From Lichenostomus cassidix (taxonomy: Eukaryota; Chordata; Aves; Passeriformes; Meliphagidae): a stretch of 64,000 nt of DNA. The stretch lies in the NCBI GenBank assembly GCA_008360975.2, contig CM039185.1:2232001-2296000 (forward strand), written 5' to 3'. The position numbers and the translations under genes are program-made. Under the pieces are notes generated by a model. The model had not been told where the DNA came from. It saw only the letters and a program-made list of their open reading frames with translations, and did not search any database. Positions 35,226 to 48,185 of the stretch are shown here, piece by piece (position 1 is the stretch's first letter; every line of letters begins with the position of its first letter).

Positions 35226-36177
35226 GCATGAAGGAGTTAGAACTATTCCCAGTCTGTGGGTCTCAGGATTGATCCCACATAGGACAGACCCAGTAGTTTT
35301 GGTGGCCATAGGCTTGGCCCAGTCCTTCTGTGTCTTTTATTTATTGGAGAACAAATCCTTCTAGTGTCAGACTGGGCTCAGCCCGTCTCACAGCTGAGCT
35401 GCTGCTGGGCTTCCCTGGATGGCAGCCCTGCTCCAGCACTGCCCTGCTCCCTGCTCCGGGCACCAGGATCCACATGAGCAGAAGCACTGAAATCCCTCCC
35501 GTGCCCCATTTTGCTCATCTGAAACCCCTCTGTGAACACAGGCAGCTTGTAGAGCTAGCAGCTCTGCCTTTGGGGATCATTTCCCAGCCCCTTGCCAAGG
35601 GATCCAGCCGCTGAACAGTGTTCATGTCCTGCTTTCTGCTCCCAGGACTGGCAATGAGCAGTGCCCCCTACTCCAATGTTCCTATCTAGTGCTAATAAAA
35701 GGAGCTGTCATTTTTAAACCACGTAATTTCTATTCCTTTTCCCCAAGAAGTTGAAGACACTGGCATTTCACTGCACACACCTGCTCCTTCCCAGGAAAAG
35801 TGGACTGGGAAGAGCCTCCCCTCCCTCCCGGCAAGCCCAGCCCCACCTCTGCACCCGCAGAAGGAAAAACGTGAACTGTGTTGACTTGGTGTTTCCATTT
35901 CTCTATTAAACACAGCCCCACCTTACAGCAGAAGTGATCCAAGCATTTTTGCTCACTTTTCCCCATCCACAGCCACACCTCTGTCCCAGATGTGCTTCAC
36001 ACTAATGAGCATCAACCCAATTAAGCCGTGGTGGGGCATGGAGTGCCCTGGGAGGGGCAGCCAGACAGATCCTCATCTATAGCAGCGATTTGGTTAAAGA
36101 AACAATTCCTAATATTCAATAAATGGCAGTTTTAATTTCTTCTTCATACATGATCTTAAAATGAGATTTTTAATTTT

Positions 36178-36187
36178 TTTATTTATT
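36178..36187 (-). terminator. NEXMIF: Candidate distal polyadenylation signal of NEXMIF
   Basis: A minus-strand AATAAATAAA, two overlapping AATAAA hexamers. Sequence on its upstream (higher-coordinate) side to about 37390 is unique and AT-rich, like a 3' UTR. It is more than 7 kb from the stop codon, so assignment to NEXMIF is inference. Confidence 0.4.
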
Positions 36188-37089
36188 CCATAAACAATAT
36201 AACAAAACTCAGCAAGTTAACAATATGACGTTTTCACCATACAGAGTCAGTCACAAATATTTAAAACCTTTGCAACAAGAACAACAAAACCCAAAATATT
36301 ACAAGAATAATTTACAAGAGGATCTATAAAACAGCAAAGCGCTCACAAATTTTCCAGTTTCCTTTACACAATATCACTACACTCTTTCACAACATTTCTT
36401 TTTATTACAAAATTCCCAACAAAAGTTTAATTTTTTTCTTTGTATTTTGGTTTTTAAAACCAGAAACTTTTAAGTATACATCCTTTTATTAACACCCGTA
36501 GGTGCAAAAAAAGGGAAACCTCACACATACAAACACTTCACAGCACTTTTCTAAGAAAAATATACACTTACAAAATATTTTACAAATTGGCACACTTAAA
36601 AATATACAAGATTTTGTAGGCGTCTTAGAGTGATCCTTAAGAATTATACTTCAATTGACTCTACAGAATATTTATAAAGCTTATTCTAAAAGAAAAAAGG
36701 CAAATCATTTCCAAACATGTTAAAATTGCAGTGTAAAATGTGGAACAGAAATGGATATGTTACATTCATAAAAAGGGCCATTTAATAGTTCTTAAATGCT
36801 CAAGGGGGGGATAAAAGTTTTCTTTAGCACCATAAAACAGGAGCAACTTCCTAACGAGGTGCCTCTAGTTCTATGGAAGGGAACTCAAGGAGCAGTACAT
36901 TCACATCTCTGGAGGCAGCAGTCGAAGCGCCCGGCCGGCGCCGGGGCAGCGGAACAGAGCAGCTCCTTGGATTTCTACCCTGCTTCCCACCGGGAGTAAG
37001 AGACAAAAGGAGTTTCACTGGTACCTTGGTTTTGTGTATGTGTGGTTTAGTCTAGGTTTAAGTCTTCCCTTTGTGCTTTAGAAATGGAC

Positions 37090-37113
37090 GTCTGTCTGTC
37101 TGTCTGTCTGTCT
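37090..37113. repeat. (TGTC)n microsatellite
   Basis: Six tandem GTCT/TGTC units at 37090-37113, followed by TAGCTAGC. Confidence 0.9.
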
Positions 37114-38819
37114 AGCTAGCGAAGGGTAGTGAAAAGACCAATTTAATTTCTCGTTTCCTTTTGCACCAAGTGTTTAAAGGCTCAGTAAACGTGTCTGGCA
37201 ACCCAAGCGTCCTGCGAGATGGAGGGAATCCTCCTGCTTCAGATCCCAATTCCCTTAGATGGCTGTTACTCCACTGTCATTAGTGTCACTTGTTTACCTG
37301 AGAAACAGATTTGAAAAGCCTTGCTTCTACCACAGACATTGTACTTGGTTTATATATTTCTTCTTTTTTTTTCTTTTTTTTTTTTTTTGCATTATTTCAC
37401 ACGCTGAAGAGATAAAGAGGCACATTCTCCAATAGATGTCAGCAGTTTGAACCATGCAACCTCCACTGGACCCCCTGGGAGCTGCACAGGCAAAGTCCAA
37501 CACACTGAGTTGAGAAAGTAAAGCCTGAGGGCCTGATCCTGCACCAACCCAAATCCACACACCTGATCCTCTTCCCACTTACCCTGACTGCAGGGGAGAT
37601 TTTCCTGGGACTTGGCATCACTGGCTGGGAAAGCACTTGGGGAATGTGAGTGAGATCCCACCTAAGTGCCTGACTAGATCTGGAGCTTAGGGAAACAACA
37701 TGGTCCAGCAGGTAAAGGATGACAATGCTTAAAACATCTTTATTTTGGTTCGTGGCTTGTTTGGGCCATAATGCCAAAAAAATGAACAGCAATCCTGATT
37801 TTTTAAAAGAGAAAATGGTGCAGCATTCTCAAAGGTTTCTCAAAGCAACCACCAGCCAGCCTTGGCTTCTCCTCTCCCAACAGACCCAGCCTCTGCAGGA
37901 TGGCACAGTGTGGCAAGGACAGCCCTGAGGCTGCCCCTGTCCTCTTCCTCCTCCTCCCAAAATGCCTGGCTACCTCTGGTCCACAAGTCATTATTCTCAA
38001 GATGTTTTTCAAAAACATCCACCCTCCTATACTTAAAAAAAAGAAAAGCAAGATGTAAACCTGGTAAGATTTATTTTGTAATAAAAACCCTATAGGTTTT
38101 TATTGGATCCCCATCATGGATATTTTTCTATTTACAAAACCTCTAAATGCAAATGTTTTTAGCAAACTATGGCCATGGGGTGGGCTGGCTCCTGCTGGGT
38201 TGCTGCAGGATTCCTTTCTGCAGGACATCTCTCCTATCCCTATGCCATGGGAGACCCATGCTCCTTTGGGAGAGTGGCAAGTGCCACCTTGCCCTGTGTA
38301 ATTAATTCCCCTCTCAGATGGATTTTACAATCTTTGGAAATGGCCAGTTTCTGCTTTCTAATGCCAATGCCATGTTTCTAAGTCACCCAGGCCACGGTGA
38401 CATTGTGGCTCGGCAGCACTGCTGGCACCATCCTCCTATCCTGCACTGGAGTAGGAGTGGAACAAGATGAAGTAGAAAAGACATTGTAAGGGATGCTGCA
38501 GAATAAACACCTTTTGTGTGGCTTGGCTTCATTGCTCCCAAGAGCCAGGAGCCCAACGAGATGTGAGAGGAGGATGGAAGTTGCTCTGGGCAAGAGGATG
38601 GGCAAGCTGGGAGCAGCACAAGTAGGTGCAGGGAGCCCTGGGGGTGTGGGTGGTGGGCAGGGATGGGTGGAACCTACATCCCAGTCCTCCCACAGCTGTG
38701 AGCAGTGCCACAGAAACCAAAAATGCGTATGGATAACAAGAACTTGTGTGGTGAGGGATGAGGCAAAGGTGGGAAGTGAAAACCTTGAGGTAGTGATAGG
38801 CAGGTGGAGATGAATCCTA

Positions 38820-40370
38820 GGCAAGTCAAGTGCCAGCTCTTCAAGGAGTTAGTCAATAGGATCCCCTGGGAAACTGCCCTCGGGGATGAGGGAGCAGAAC
38901 AGAGCTGGCATATCTTTCAGGCTGCTTTTCATAGAGAGCAAGAACTCTTGATCCCCAGGTGTAAGAAATCAGGCAAGGATGGCAAGAAATTGGCACGGCT
39001 GAGTAGGGACCTGCTGGTCAGGCTGAAGGGCAAGAGATGCACAGGCAGTGGGAGCGGGGCCAGGTATCCTGGGAAGAGTAGAGATGGGGTGAGGAAGGCC
39101 AAGGTGCAGATGGAGCTAACTTAGCAAGAGACAAAAAATAACAAGGGCCTCTACAGGTGTGTGTCAGCATGAAAAGGGACAAAGCAGGTGTGACACAACT
39201 GGCAAACTGGTAACAACAGATGAGAAGATTGAGGCAACCTCTCCTTCCATCTCCCTTGAGTGGAGAAACCGCAGGATAGGGACTGGAGGAGTGAAGTCCC
39301 TCCCACTGTAAGAGAAGATCAAATTTTGACCACCTGAGGAACCTGACCATACCTAAAATCTATGGAACCTGATGAGATGCATCCCAGAGTCCAGAGGGAA
39401 TTGGCTGATATAGCTGCCAAATAACTCTTGACGGTATCTGAAAAGTCCTGGCAGTCAGGTGAAGTCCTGGATGTCTGGGAAAATTAAAACATTCCACCAA
39501 TTTTTAACAAGGAGGATCCTGGGAGCCACTGCCCTGTCAGCCTCCCCTGTGCCTGGGAATACCATGGAACAGACCCTCCTAGAAACTCTGCTGAGGCTCA
39601 TGGGGGACATGGAGGCGACTCAGGACAGCCAGCATGGCTTCAGCAAGGGTAAGGCTTGCCTGGCCAACCCAGTGACCTTTAGGATGGAGTGACTACATCC
39701 TACAAGGGAAGGGTTACAGGTGTCATTTGTCTGGACTTGTGTAAAGCCTTTGACACGCTCCCCCACAACACCCTTCTGAACTGAAGAGAGATGGATTGGA
39801 TGGATGGACTGTTCAGCAGATGAAGAATTGGTTAGGCAGTCACATCCAGAGGGTTGTGGTCAACAGCTCAGTGTCCAGATGGACATCAGTGGTGAGTGCT
39901 GTCCCTCAGGGGTCTGTACTGGGACCAGCATGGTGGAATATCTTCACCAATGATGCAACACTGGGATTGAGTCCCCTCAGCAGGTTTGCAGATGACACCA
40001 AACTCAGTGGTGAGGCTGACATGCCTGAGGGACAGAGTGACATCCACAGGGACATGGACAAGCTCAAGAAGTGGACCTGGGGGAACCTCATAAGGTTCAA
40101 CAAGGCCAAATGCAAGGTGCTGCACCTGGGAATGAAGGGATTGAGAGCAGCCCTGCCAAGAAAGACTTGAGAAAGGTATTTTTTATGAGGGTGGTGAAAT
40201 GCTGGCACAGGTTGCCCAGAGAGGTGGTGGCTGCCCCATCCCTGGAAACATTCAAAGTCAGGTTGGACAGGGCTCTGAGCAACCTGCTCTAGTAGATGTC
40301 CCTGCTCTTTGGAGGGGAGTTGGACTAAATAGCTTTCAAAGGTCTCTTCCAACCCGAACACTCTATAAAG
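38820..40370 (+). mobile_element. CR1 LINE, longest copy in the window, with reverse-transcriptase remnants
   Basis: About 1.55 kb of CR1 from within ORF2 to the 3' end. Translations show the reverse-transcriptase signatures LDLCKAFDTLPHN (39733-39771) and FADDTKLSGEAD (about 39984-40019, the F/YADD catalytic box), followed by KLKKWTWGNLIRFN. The 3' UTR carries AACCTGCTCTAGTAGATGTC and ends CTTCCAACCCGAACACTCTA. The frame is broken by stops and shifts (conserved pieces fall in different frames), so it is a dead copy. It interrupts the region downstream of NEXMIF. Confidence 0.93.
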
Positions 40371-42507
40371 ATCAAAAGGGAGGAGGTCAAATAGTTGGCT
40401 CAAGGCAATTTCTGAATTTTGGGGTCAAGCAGCAGAACAATGACCTCTTCAGACACAGGGAAGGGCCAGTACTCCACACCATGAGAGACCCAGGCCCTTT
40501 AACACCTCCCCAGTCAGAGATTTTTGGAGGACAATGGATGACCACCAAAGCTGTCAGCAAATGGAGTGGTAGAAGGACTGGAGGAGAGCGACAAGGCAGC
40601 TGGAATTTGTGATTAACACCGTTCTGAAACACCCAGCTGGGTATTCATGGATAAAACAGTCGATATGTTTTACGCCTGATCTTCATGCCCTATTGCACAT
40701 TCCTCAAATGCAGTAAGTATTGCTATCCTGTCCAGTACAAAGGGTTTTACTGTGGGTCCCATATTCATAACATTAAGCACAAGGAGCACAATGCAGGCCA
40801 GGTGAAATGTGCTTTCAGATGATGGTTCTGGGTCAGCAAGGTCTGTGCCACATCCCAGCCCTGGGCCTGACCTGTCTGTGTCAGAGCTGCAGCCAGAACA
40901 CCCAAAAGAAGGGAGCTGCCAGCCCCTCTCCTACAGCACATGGGGGGAATGCTGGAAAACTGGGATATGCCAACACCACAGCAGTGGTTGGAGCTTGTGG
41001 GATCTGATGAGCCTACAAACAGAAAAGGGAGCTGCTGGGGATGCAGGGAGAGCATGGTGGCTGCAGGGCAGCCTGGCACCCAGGGATGGAGCCCTACCAC
41101 AGCTCTTGCCTCCGGAAGAAATCCTGAGCATCTTCTGGATCTCCCTCCTGGTGCCAGAGCTGGGGTAGGACACTGCATCCCATGGGGCACCAGAGACCAC
41201 TCTCATCCAGAGCAGCTCACTCCAGGCAATGCCAGCATTTATTCCATGAAAAAATGAACTTACAGGATGTTTTCTGTAACTACTATTTTTTTTCAGTTTG
41301 TCCTTTCACTTGTCCACCCTTTCCCTTTCACCTATTAAAAAGAACAAAATGCAACTAGCTGTTCTCTCTGGGATGGCAGAGCTGAGCTGCACTGCACCTG
41401 AAGATCTGTAAGCACTGAGAACATGATTCTAAACTAACACTCTGCATCTCACTTTGATTTTAAGTGATCACTCTGCTTTTCTGCTAAATTAACTTAAACC
41501 AATTCTGCTGCTTTGCCTGGTGCGTGGGTGGAAAAAAACCAACTTGGGAGGAAACCTGAGCCCAGTCTTGCCCTCTGTGTGACACCACCTCTATGCCTGT
41601 GGCCTTATCAGCAACATGATCTGTCCCCTGCTAGAAAGGCTCCTCTTCCTCACTGCCTGCTATTGCATAACGTCTCCAAGCCTCGCATCCCTCTGCTCCC
41701 AACTGCTCCCAGGGCTCTTGCATATCAAGGTTTTTCATGAGAAATCAGCAGCAAAACGCACAGGCTCTCAGTTGCACAAGGAAAATAGATCTTTGTTGGG
41801 TTGGTTATTCTCGTGAAGGGCGAGGGTGTGGTGAGGAGGGTTACAAATAAGGCCTTTTGAGAATACATTTAGCATTCAATACTTAATGCTGTCTTAATAA
41901 AGTCCAGTCATGATCCGGCCCTGATCGGTGAGATCACAAATAGCTCCGTTGGTTGGTTTTGTTTCGTGAACTGAATCAAAGAAAAGGTTCGGAGTTGTAT
42001 TGAAAATGAATGACTCTGCTTTTGAAAGTTCAAACTATATTGGCATCGCAAGGTTAGACATGGAGGAAACACCAAAGCTATGATGGGAGAGCGCTTCTGA
42101 CAGGCTCTGCATCGAAAATGTTTAAGAAACTACTCAAAGGAAAAGTAAATAGCACTCAACGTATGAAATGTATTAGTTCTGTTTTTATACCTATTTTAGA
42201 ATTTATCCCAGGTTCTTATAAAATATATAAAACTGAGATACAAAGAATTAGCAATGTAACTTTGCATTTCAAATGATCTTCAGCTACAGGTTTTGCTTTA
42301 AGAAAACAGACACTTGAAAAGCAGCTGTTCTGTAGTCTCTAGATGCAGACACTTGAGTTCCTGGCAAACTTACCGTCAGTGGTTTTCTGAACTCCTCCAC
42401 CATTGCAACTCTCTCCTATAATGAAACTCAACATTTCACCATTAAGTTTTTCTGCTCGTGGTTTCAAAGAGAGGACGTTACCATTTCCCAGCATCGGTTT
42501 CAAAGTT

Positions 42508-42580
42508 CCTTTTTTTTTCTTTTTTTTTCCCCCCTTTTTTTTTTCCTTTTTCTCTTTTTTTTTTTTTCTTTTTTCCCTTT
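42508..42580. repeat. Long T/C tract
   Basis: About 70 bases almost entirely T with interspersed C on the plus strand. In NEXMIF RNA it would read as A/G-rich. It may be a polymorphic or poorly sequenced low-complexity stretch. Confidence 0.9.
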
Positions 42581-43440
42581 ATGAGCTTTAAACCACAGGG
42601 TGAATCCATGAAATGAGGTAAGTAAATTTGGCACACTTTTAGTCATGTCCATAAAACTTTTGGTAAGTTGTATCAGTGAACAATACCGTTTTTGTCGTGA
42701 GTTACAGGTGCTTTCGAAGGGGGGTGGTTAGTACTTAACAACTGGAATGTTTCTAGTAAAACCAAAAGGCATAGCTGCAGAAAACACTCACAACCCAATG
42801 TTGATAGAGAAGTAAAAATATATACAATACAGTCACTTGTTCATAGTTTGGCACAATTTTTTGTTGTTGTGGGTAATAGTGCATAAACTACTGTACAACA
42901 GTATGACTTTTAAAACAGTCTTTCACAGAGAATACCAGATTAGGTTTGCTTTCAAATAATAAAATTCCCACAATTTCAAACTCTTCATTTCAGCACTTAC
43001 ATTTCAACAGACCACAAGGCAGATTTCGAAAAGGAACCGATGGGGAAAAAAAAGAAAAAACAACCGAAAAAAACGGTAAGAAAAGAACCAAACATCAACC
43101 GTCTTTCTAGAAAAGGGAGTCTCTTCTTCAAATACAGGAAAACCCAAAAATGCTGTTTCTGCTTTAAGAAGAATGGAGTCTGATTCCCTGCAGGAAAAAA
43201 TCAAACATTTGATGCCATCTTAGTTAGCTCGTCTGGAGTCACCACGACGGAGCGAACGCGCTAAAGGCGGGCGGGTAGAGAAGATGCAGCTTTAGATGAT
43301 GCAGGTTAGGAGACACAACAGCAGAGGGGGCCAGAAAGCACTCAAAAATTGCCACGTGAAGCTCAATTAGGAACGAGTTCTCATTTGCAAAGTAAAGAGC
43401 CTTTAAGTTTCAAGATCTTGGCTTTTGGATGCAGAACCTC

Positions 43441-43494
43441 TTTTTTTTTTTTTTGTGGTTTATTTTTTACAAAATGTTCCAAAAAAAAAAAAAA
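43441..43494. repeat. T14 / A14 inverted homopolymers flanking an AATAAA
   Basis: T14 at 43441-43454 and A14 at 43481-43494, with a 26-base spacer that contains a minus-strand AATAAA (43464-43459). In the sense RNA the two runs could pair, looping out the polyadenylation hexamer. Confidence 0.8.
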
Positions 43495-43911
43495 GTCTTT
43501 CCTCGTCAAAATCATTAAAAAGAGCGTGTAATCATGGTTTGTATTTTTTTTGAGTTTTTGTTTTTGTTTTTCCCCCAATAAATAAGTAATTAAAAACTGA
43601 AGAAGCCAAACAGCAGAAAAGAGTAGCCTTGTTAGTTTTTTTAACCCCAGCCAAGCCAGAAAATTGGTCATTCTTTTAGGTAGCTTGCAAGTCATAAGTA
43701 TTTTCATGCATTTAAAAATAATAATTAAAAAAACCAACCAAACAAAAAAAGAAACCAACCCCAAAACCAAAACCAACCAAAACTGTAAAAGGGGAATGTC
43801 TTTTTTTTTTTTTTCATGCAAACTTTTGCTTTCAGGAAGGAAAAACTGAGGAACAGCGGGCCTAGCAGGTGGGAGGGAGGTTAGGGGCATTCCAGCCAGT
43901 TTGGTGCAGCA

Positions 43912-46900
43912 TTACCTCAGTTTCTCAAAAGCAGCTGTCACGGGTGGGTCCTTGTGGGGCTGTTCGCGGTCCGTCCGCTTGATTTTACAGTTCTCATCCC
44001 TCAGTGATTTCGAACTGGATTTGTGACGGTAGAGTTTTTTATGGGTAGGTCCATTATTGCCTAAAGTGCTCAGGTTACTATAGTTTTTATCAAAAAAGGG
44101 AGCGTGAATGTCCGTGGTGAACCCGGTGGAGCAGTTGGGGCGCCCAGGGTCGCAGGTCACGGCTTTGCTGTTTTTGCTTGAGCCCTTGTTGTTTGACTTG
44201 TGGTTCTTCGCCGCCCCCGGCGAGCCACCGTTCGCCTTCTTCTTCGACTCTTGGGACGTCCCTGCCAAAATTTTAAGAGTTTTCAGTTTCAGGCTGTTGG
44301 ACTCTGGCGACCGGAATATGTCTGGAACGCTGTTGTGGCTGACAGGCCCCCACAAGGGCTCGATGGAGGCCATCATAAACCTCTGGACATCGGCCATTCC
44401 CGACGCGATGTTGGACAGGATGTTGGAAGGTTCCTCGAACTCCCTCTGGTCGTCGTCCAGGAGGCTGGTGGCATTGCCCAGACTGGGTTCCGACCAGCCC
44501 GTGCCCCCCTCTTTTCCCAGTGCCCACTCTCCGGACAGCCCATTGTGCTTGCCTAGCTTCACCCCGGCCGGGCCGCAGTGCTGAGTGCCCTCGGCCACGC
44601 CCTTGGTGGCTGTGGCCATGGTGCCCAGCTGAGTGACCGCCCTGCCACCAATGGCTGGAGCCTTCTCGCCGTTGACTCCCGCCGTGTTTTTCCCTTTCCT
44701 GGTGGATTTGGGTGCCTGCCTGGAGTTTTTCCCTTGCGGCTTATCGGTTCCTTTGTTGGTTTTGGGCGATTTTTTCCGGGTGGCTTTCTGGGAAGAGCTT
44801 TGGTTTGTACCCACATTCTTGCTGGATGAACTTTTCCTCTTCGATTTTGACACTTTGCTATTGGTGCTAATTTGACCAGATGGCTCATTAAATGTTGACA
44901 AGCATGGACTCTTTTCGAGAAGGCTGACAGAATCTTCATCGTTGAACATATGGAACTGGAACTGGTGATTATTTAAAGCAAACCCATTATCTGCCTGATC
45001 CTCGGTCTGCAGGACCCCACAGTTCCACTTGACCTTCTCGGAGCTGTTGAGGGCGGCCTGGGGGCTCTCCTGAAAGCCCTTCAGGGCGCCCAAAGGCTTG
45101 GCATCGGAGCCAGCTATCTGCGGGGACAGGTTGGGAGTGTCTGGAGGGGACATCTCCGAAAGCGACGACTGGCGGAACCTATCAGGCGTGAAGTTGGAAA
45201 TGTCTAAAAGGTCCGTGGACTCCTTCAAAGGGGTGATTTCATCTATGCTCTGCTGGATCACTAGCTTGGGACTGCAGTGGGCCAAGAAATCATCATTAAT
45301 ATCATCCTCGCCATCCTTTTCACAAGACTTTAAACTTAAAGAACTGTAATTGCTAGAACTAACTGACAATGAACCCACTGAATCAAAACTAATGAGCCTG
45401 CCATCATCCGTACTGAGTGTACCTCGTTGGAAATGAAAGCGCCCCTCTCCATTATTGAAATGACATGACTGATAAGAATCATCAGACTGCACTTGTTGGC
45501 TATCCGGCATGTAATTTTTTTGGTATAGCAATTTGCCGCTATTCAGATTGACTTGAGTGTATCCAGAGGCGGGGAGGCCGTCCGTGCCCGGCGCGAACTC
45601 GCTCGGCATTCCGGCCGCCTCCGGCACGTCTCCGGGGAAATCCTGGTGCTCGCTGCCCTTGCTGGCCGGCCACATGCTGCCGAAGCCACCCTGCTCCATC
45701 TCCAAGTGGCCAGGCGACTGCTGCAGCTCCGACTCGGAAGGCGGGGAGAGCACGCAGCTCTGTGCCGGCTGCAGGGATGGGAAGGGCTTTTCTGGCGGGA
45801 TGATGCTGGGGAGAGGGTGCTGCTGCTGCTCTGAGGGGTGCTGGGCGAAGTACGGGATGCCGGTGTTGCTCGACAGATCCGAAGCATCTAACAACGTCTG
45901 CAGATACCCTCCGGGGATCAGGGGTACATTGGTGGTGATATTAGCAGATGGCAGAGGCTTGTCTGAAGAGGAGGTGGATGGTAGGAAAGGAGAATTTTTA
46001 GCAACCTTATCCTCGTGGCACTCTGGGAGATGGGAGCTGTCTGAAGCACAGGGACTGTTTTCGTCCTTCAGACGCGCTGCAGAGTCCTGGTTTTCCAGTG
46101 CTGGGGACTCCTCCGCCGTACTGGTGGCAGCTTTGATCTTCTTGCACTTCAACCTGGCTTCACTTTTGAATTTGATTCTGCGGAGTACTTTCCTCTCTGT
46201 CCCCTTGTGCTCCCGTTCCTGTGGTTTGCATTTCACGGTGATGCCCGCGATGTCGTGGACGTGTAATCCGTTGGCACAGCTGGGGGTGGCGATGGCTAAC
46301 GCCGGCAGCCCTTTCAGGCCCACGTCCTCCTTACTGCTGCAAGGCTGCTTGTGATCAGAGGAGCAAGAGCCCAGCTTGTTCACTGACTGCTCGATGGCTT
46401 TAATTCTTTGAATCCGGTGCCTGTTTGCTAGCTTGCATTTTCGCTTCCGTGGGTGAGGGAGGAACGAAGCATCTGAGCCGTTAAGATAGAAATTCTGCTT
46501 GTGGTAGAGAGACGATCTGAGCAAATCCAGCCGGCTCTGCTGCCTCTCCTGCCAGAAGCCCTTCAGTGGGGCCAGCTTCTTGTATTTGCTGAGCAGCTCC
46601 TCGTTCAGAGTAACAGTTGTCTCGTTGGCATCCACTTTGCTGAGCTTCACCAGCATATGCTTCTCCCCTTTAAACCTGTTAATGATGATGTACTTGATGA
46701 TCACGGGGGGCTCCTTGCGAGAGACTTTTCGCCGTTTCTTGGGGCACCACTCATCGTCATCCTCCTCCTTGGGCCCGTCCGGGAGCCACTCCTTCTTGTC
46801 CAGGATCTTCTCGTTCTCGATGGAGTCCACATCGTACAGGTAGTCGTCGCTGTATCGCACTTTCCTCTTTGCCCGCAGCCCATAGTTCTGCTGGATGAAG

Positions 46901-48185
46901 GAGCCGGAGTGATCCCGGGCCAGGTACCGGCTGCAGTCCTTGATGTCCCGCAGCACGTCGTAGGAGGACTCCGTGCAAGTGCTGTCATCGCTGAACTCGC
47001 CGGAGTCCTCTGTGGAATTCACCGAGTCCAAGAAGTGGCTCCTCTTGGAGCCCACATACTGCACCATCTCTGTGCTGTTGCAAGATTTATTTAAGGCAGC
47101 TTTCTCCTCCTCCTCGCCATCCTCTTCCTCGCCATCCTCCTCCTCCTCCCCCCAAATGATGCCTTCCTCAGATTTGAATTGAGAAGGGTCGGTGGCACCA
47201 CTGGGCCCCCTTTTCAGGGTGCTCCTGCTGTCCCTTTTGGTGCAGTTGCTGAACACGCTGGGGAAGAAGTTGAACTGGGCATCCTCTTGTAGGGTGGTGG
47301 TCTTCTCCCGCACATTGTCCTGGAAAGATTCATATCTAATCTTTAGGGAGCAGACATCACTTCCCAAGGTGGAATCATCATCATCGAACATGTAATTATC
47401 CACGTCTTCCTCAGAAAACAGATTTACAGAAAGCTCATTTTTGGAGCAGAGGTCAAGCAGCTCAATTTTACTTTCACTAATGAAAGATTCAAAATAGCCC
47501 CATTCCTGGTTGGGATTTGTTAGTAAAGGTTCCTCACCATTGCATTTGTCTAATAGTAATCCCTCGTAATAATTTTTTTGAGTGGGGTCCTCTGAATCAC
47601 TGTCAGATTTTTCTGCATCTCTTTTGTCCGCTGCCCTCGATTTATGCATAGGGAAGCTTAAAAGCTGGTCTGAAAGCAGTTGATCCCCATATCTCATGGT
47701 TTCTCCTGTGCTCATGCAGTGAATCCCTATATCAGAGACCGAACAGGTGTCATAATCCCTATTTATATCCCCCACTTTCAAGCTTATTCCCGGCTCCGCA
47801 TCAATGCCGTCCTTGGATTCAATAAAGCAGCCCAGACAGGTCCGGCTCGGCTGCATCAGGCAGTCTCCCGTCAGCGCCGACATCCCCCCGGGCTCCATCA
47901 TGGTGAAAGGAGCCTTCTCGCAGTCGCCCGGCAGCGACCAGGAGCTCATGCCCTTGGTCACGCAGGACGTGAGGGAGATGGCGTGGGCGGAGGAGTCATC
48001 CGAGGCGTGCTCGGGGACATCCGTGAGGCGCAGCGGCGACGGGGGGCTCAGCAGGCAGGGCTTCTTGGCCGTCGGGGCGCGGTGGCACGCGGGGCTCTCC
48101 TTGGGAGCCGCGCTCAGCGCCGGGAGAGGCGCCGCGGCCTCGGCGGTGCTGCAGGGCCTCTCATCGCCGTCCAGGGCGTGCGACT
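43912..48185 (-). CDS. NEXMIF: NEXMIF giant coding exon
   Basis: A 4274-base exon from an acceptor at 48186 (CTGCCCGCAG) to TAA at 43914-43912. It completes a split Glu codon and then reads [19 protein letters not shown], a divergent GC-rich stretch, before [13 protein letters not shown] and HAISLTS, which match the family. It holds about 98 percent of the coding sequence, the same unusual architecture as the human gene. The first 250 bases are much more GC- and CpG-rich than the rest. Confidence 0.97.

Larger units (their letters stand above)
26671..36150. other. Gene-poor region between the UPRT relic and NEXMIF
   Basis: About 9.5 kb without a recognisable exon. I looked on the minus strand for the missing N-terminal UPRT exons and did not find them. 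It holds CR1 fragments at about 27955-28146 and 35020-35225, and AT-rich, low-CpG unique stretches (for example 30120-30330 and 31480-31990) whose texture resembles conserved non-coding elements, although conservation cannot be judged from one sequence. Confidence 0.5.
36160..43911 (-). other. NEXMIF: Candidate long 3' UTR / downstream region of NEXMIF
   Basis: Downstream of the NEXMIF stop codon. 41820-43911 and 36180-37390 are unique, AT-rich and UTR-like; 37390-41820 is mixed and contains the CR1 at 38820-40370. If one transcript spans all of it, the UTR is about 7.7 kb and has absorbed a CR1. A much nearer signal, AATAAA at minus 43464-43459, would give a UTR of about 0.45 kb. Confidence 0.4.

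Noticed and set aside
36900..36985. Small GC-rich patch (GCCCGGCCGGCGCCGGGGC) considered as a UPRT or NEXMIF exon
   Set aside because: Too short, with no frame resembling either protein; it fits a 3' UTR or spacer.
43381..43890. 169-residue minus-strand open frame just after the NEXMIF stop
   Set aside because: Composed largely of Lys/Phe runs from A and T homopolymers in the 3' UTR, with no family resemblance.
45557..47094. Long plus-strand open frames (265 and 197 residues) opposite NEXMIF
   Set aside because: Antisense shadows of the highly constrained NEXMIF coding exon.
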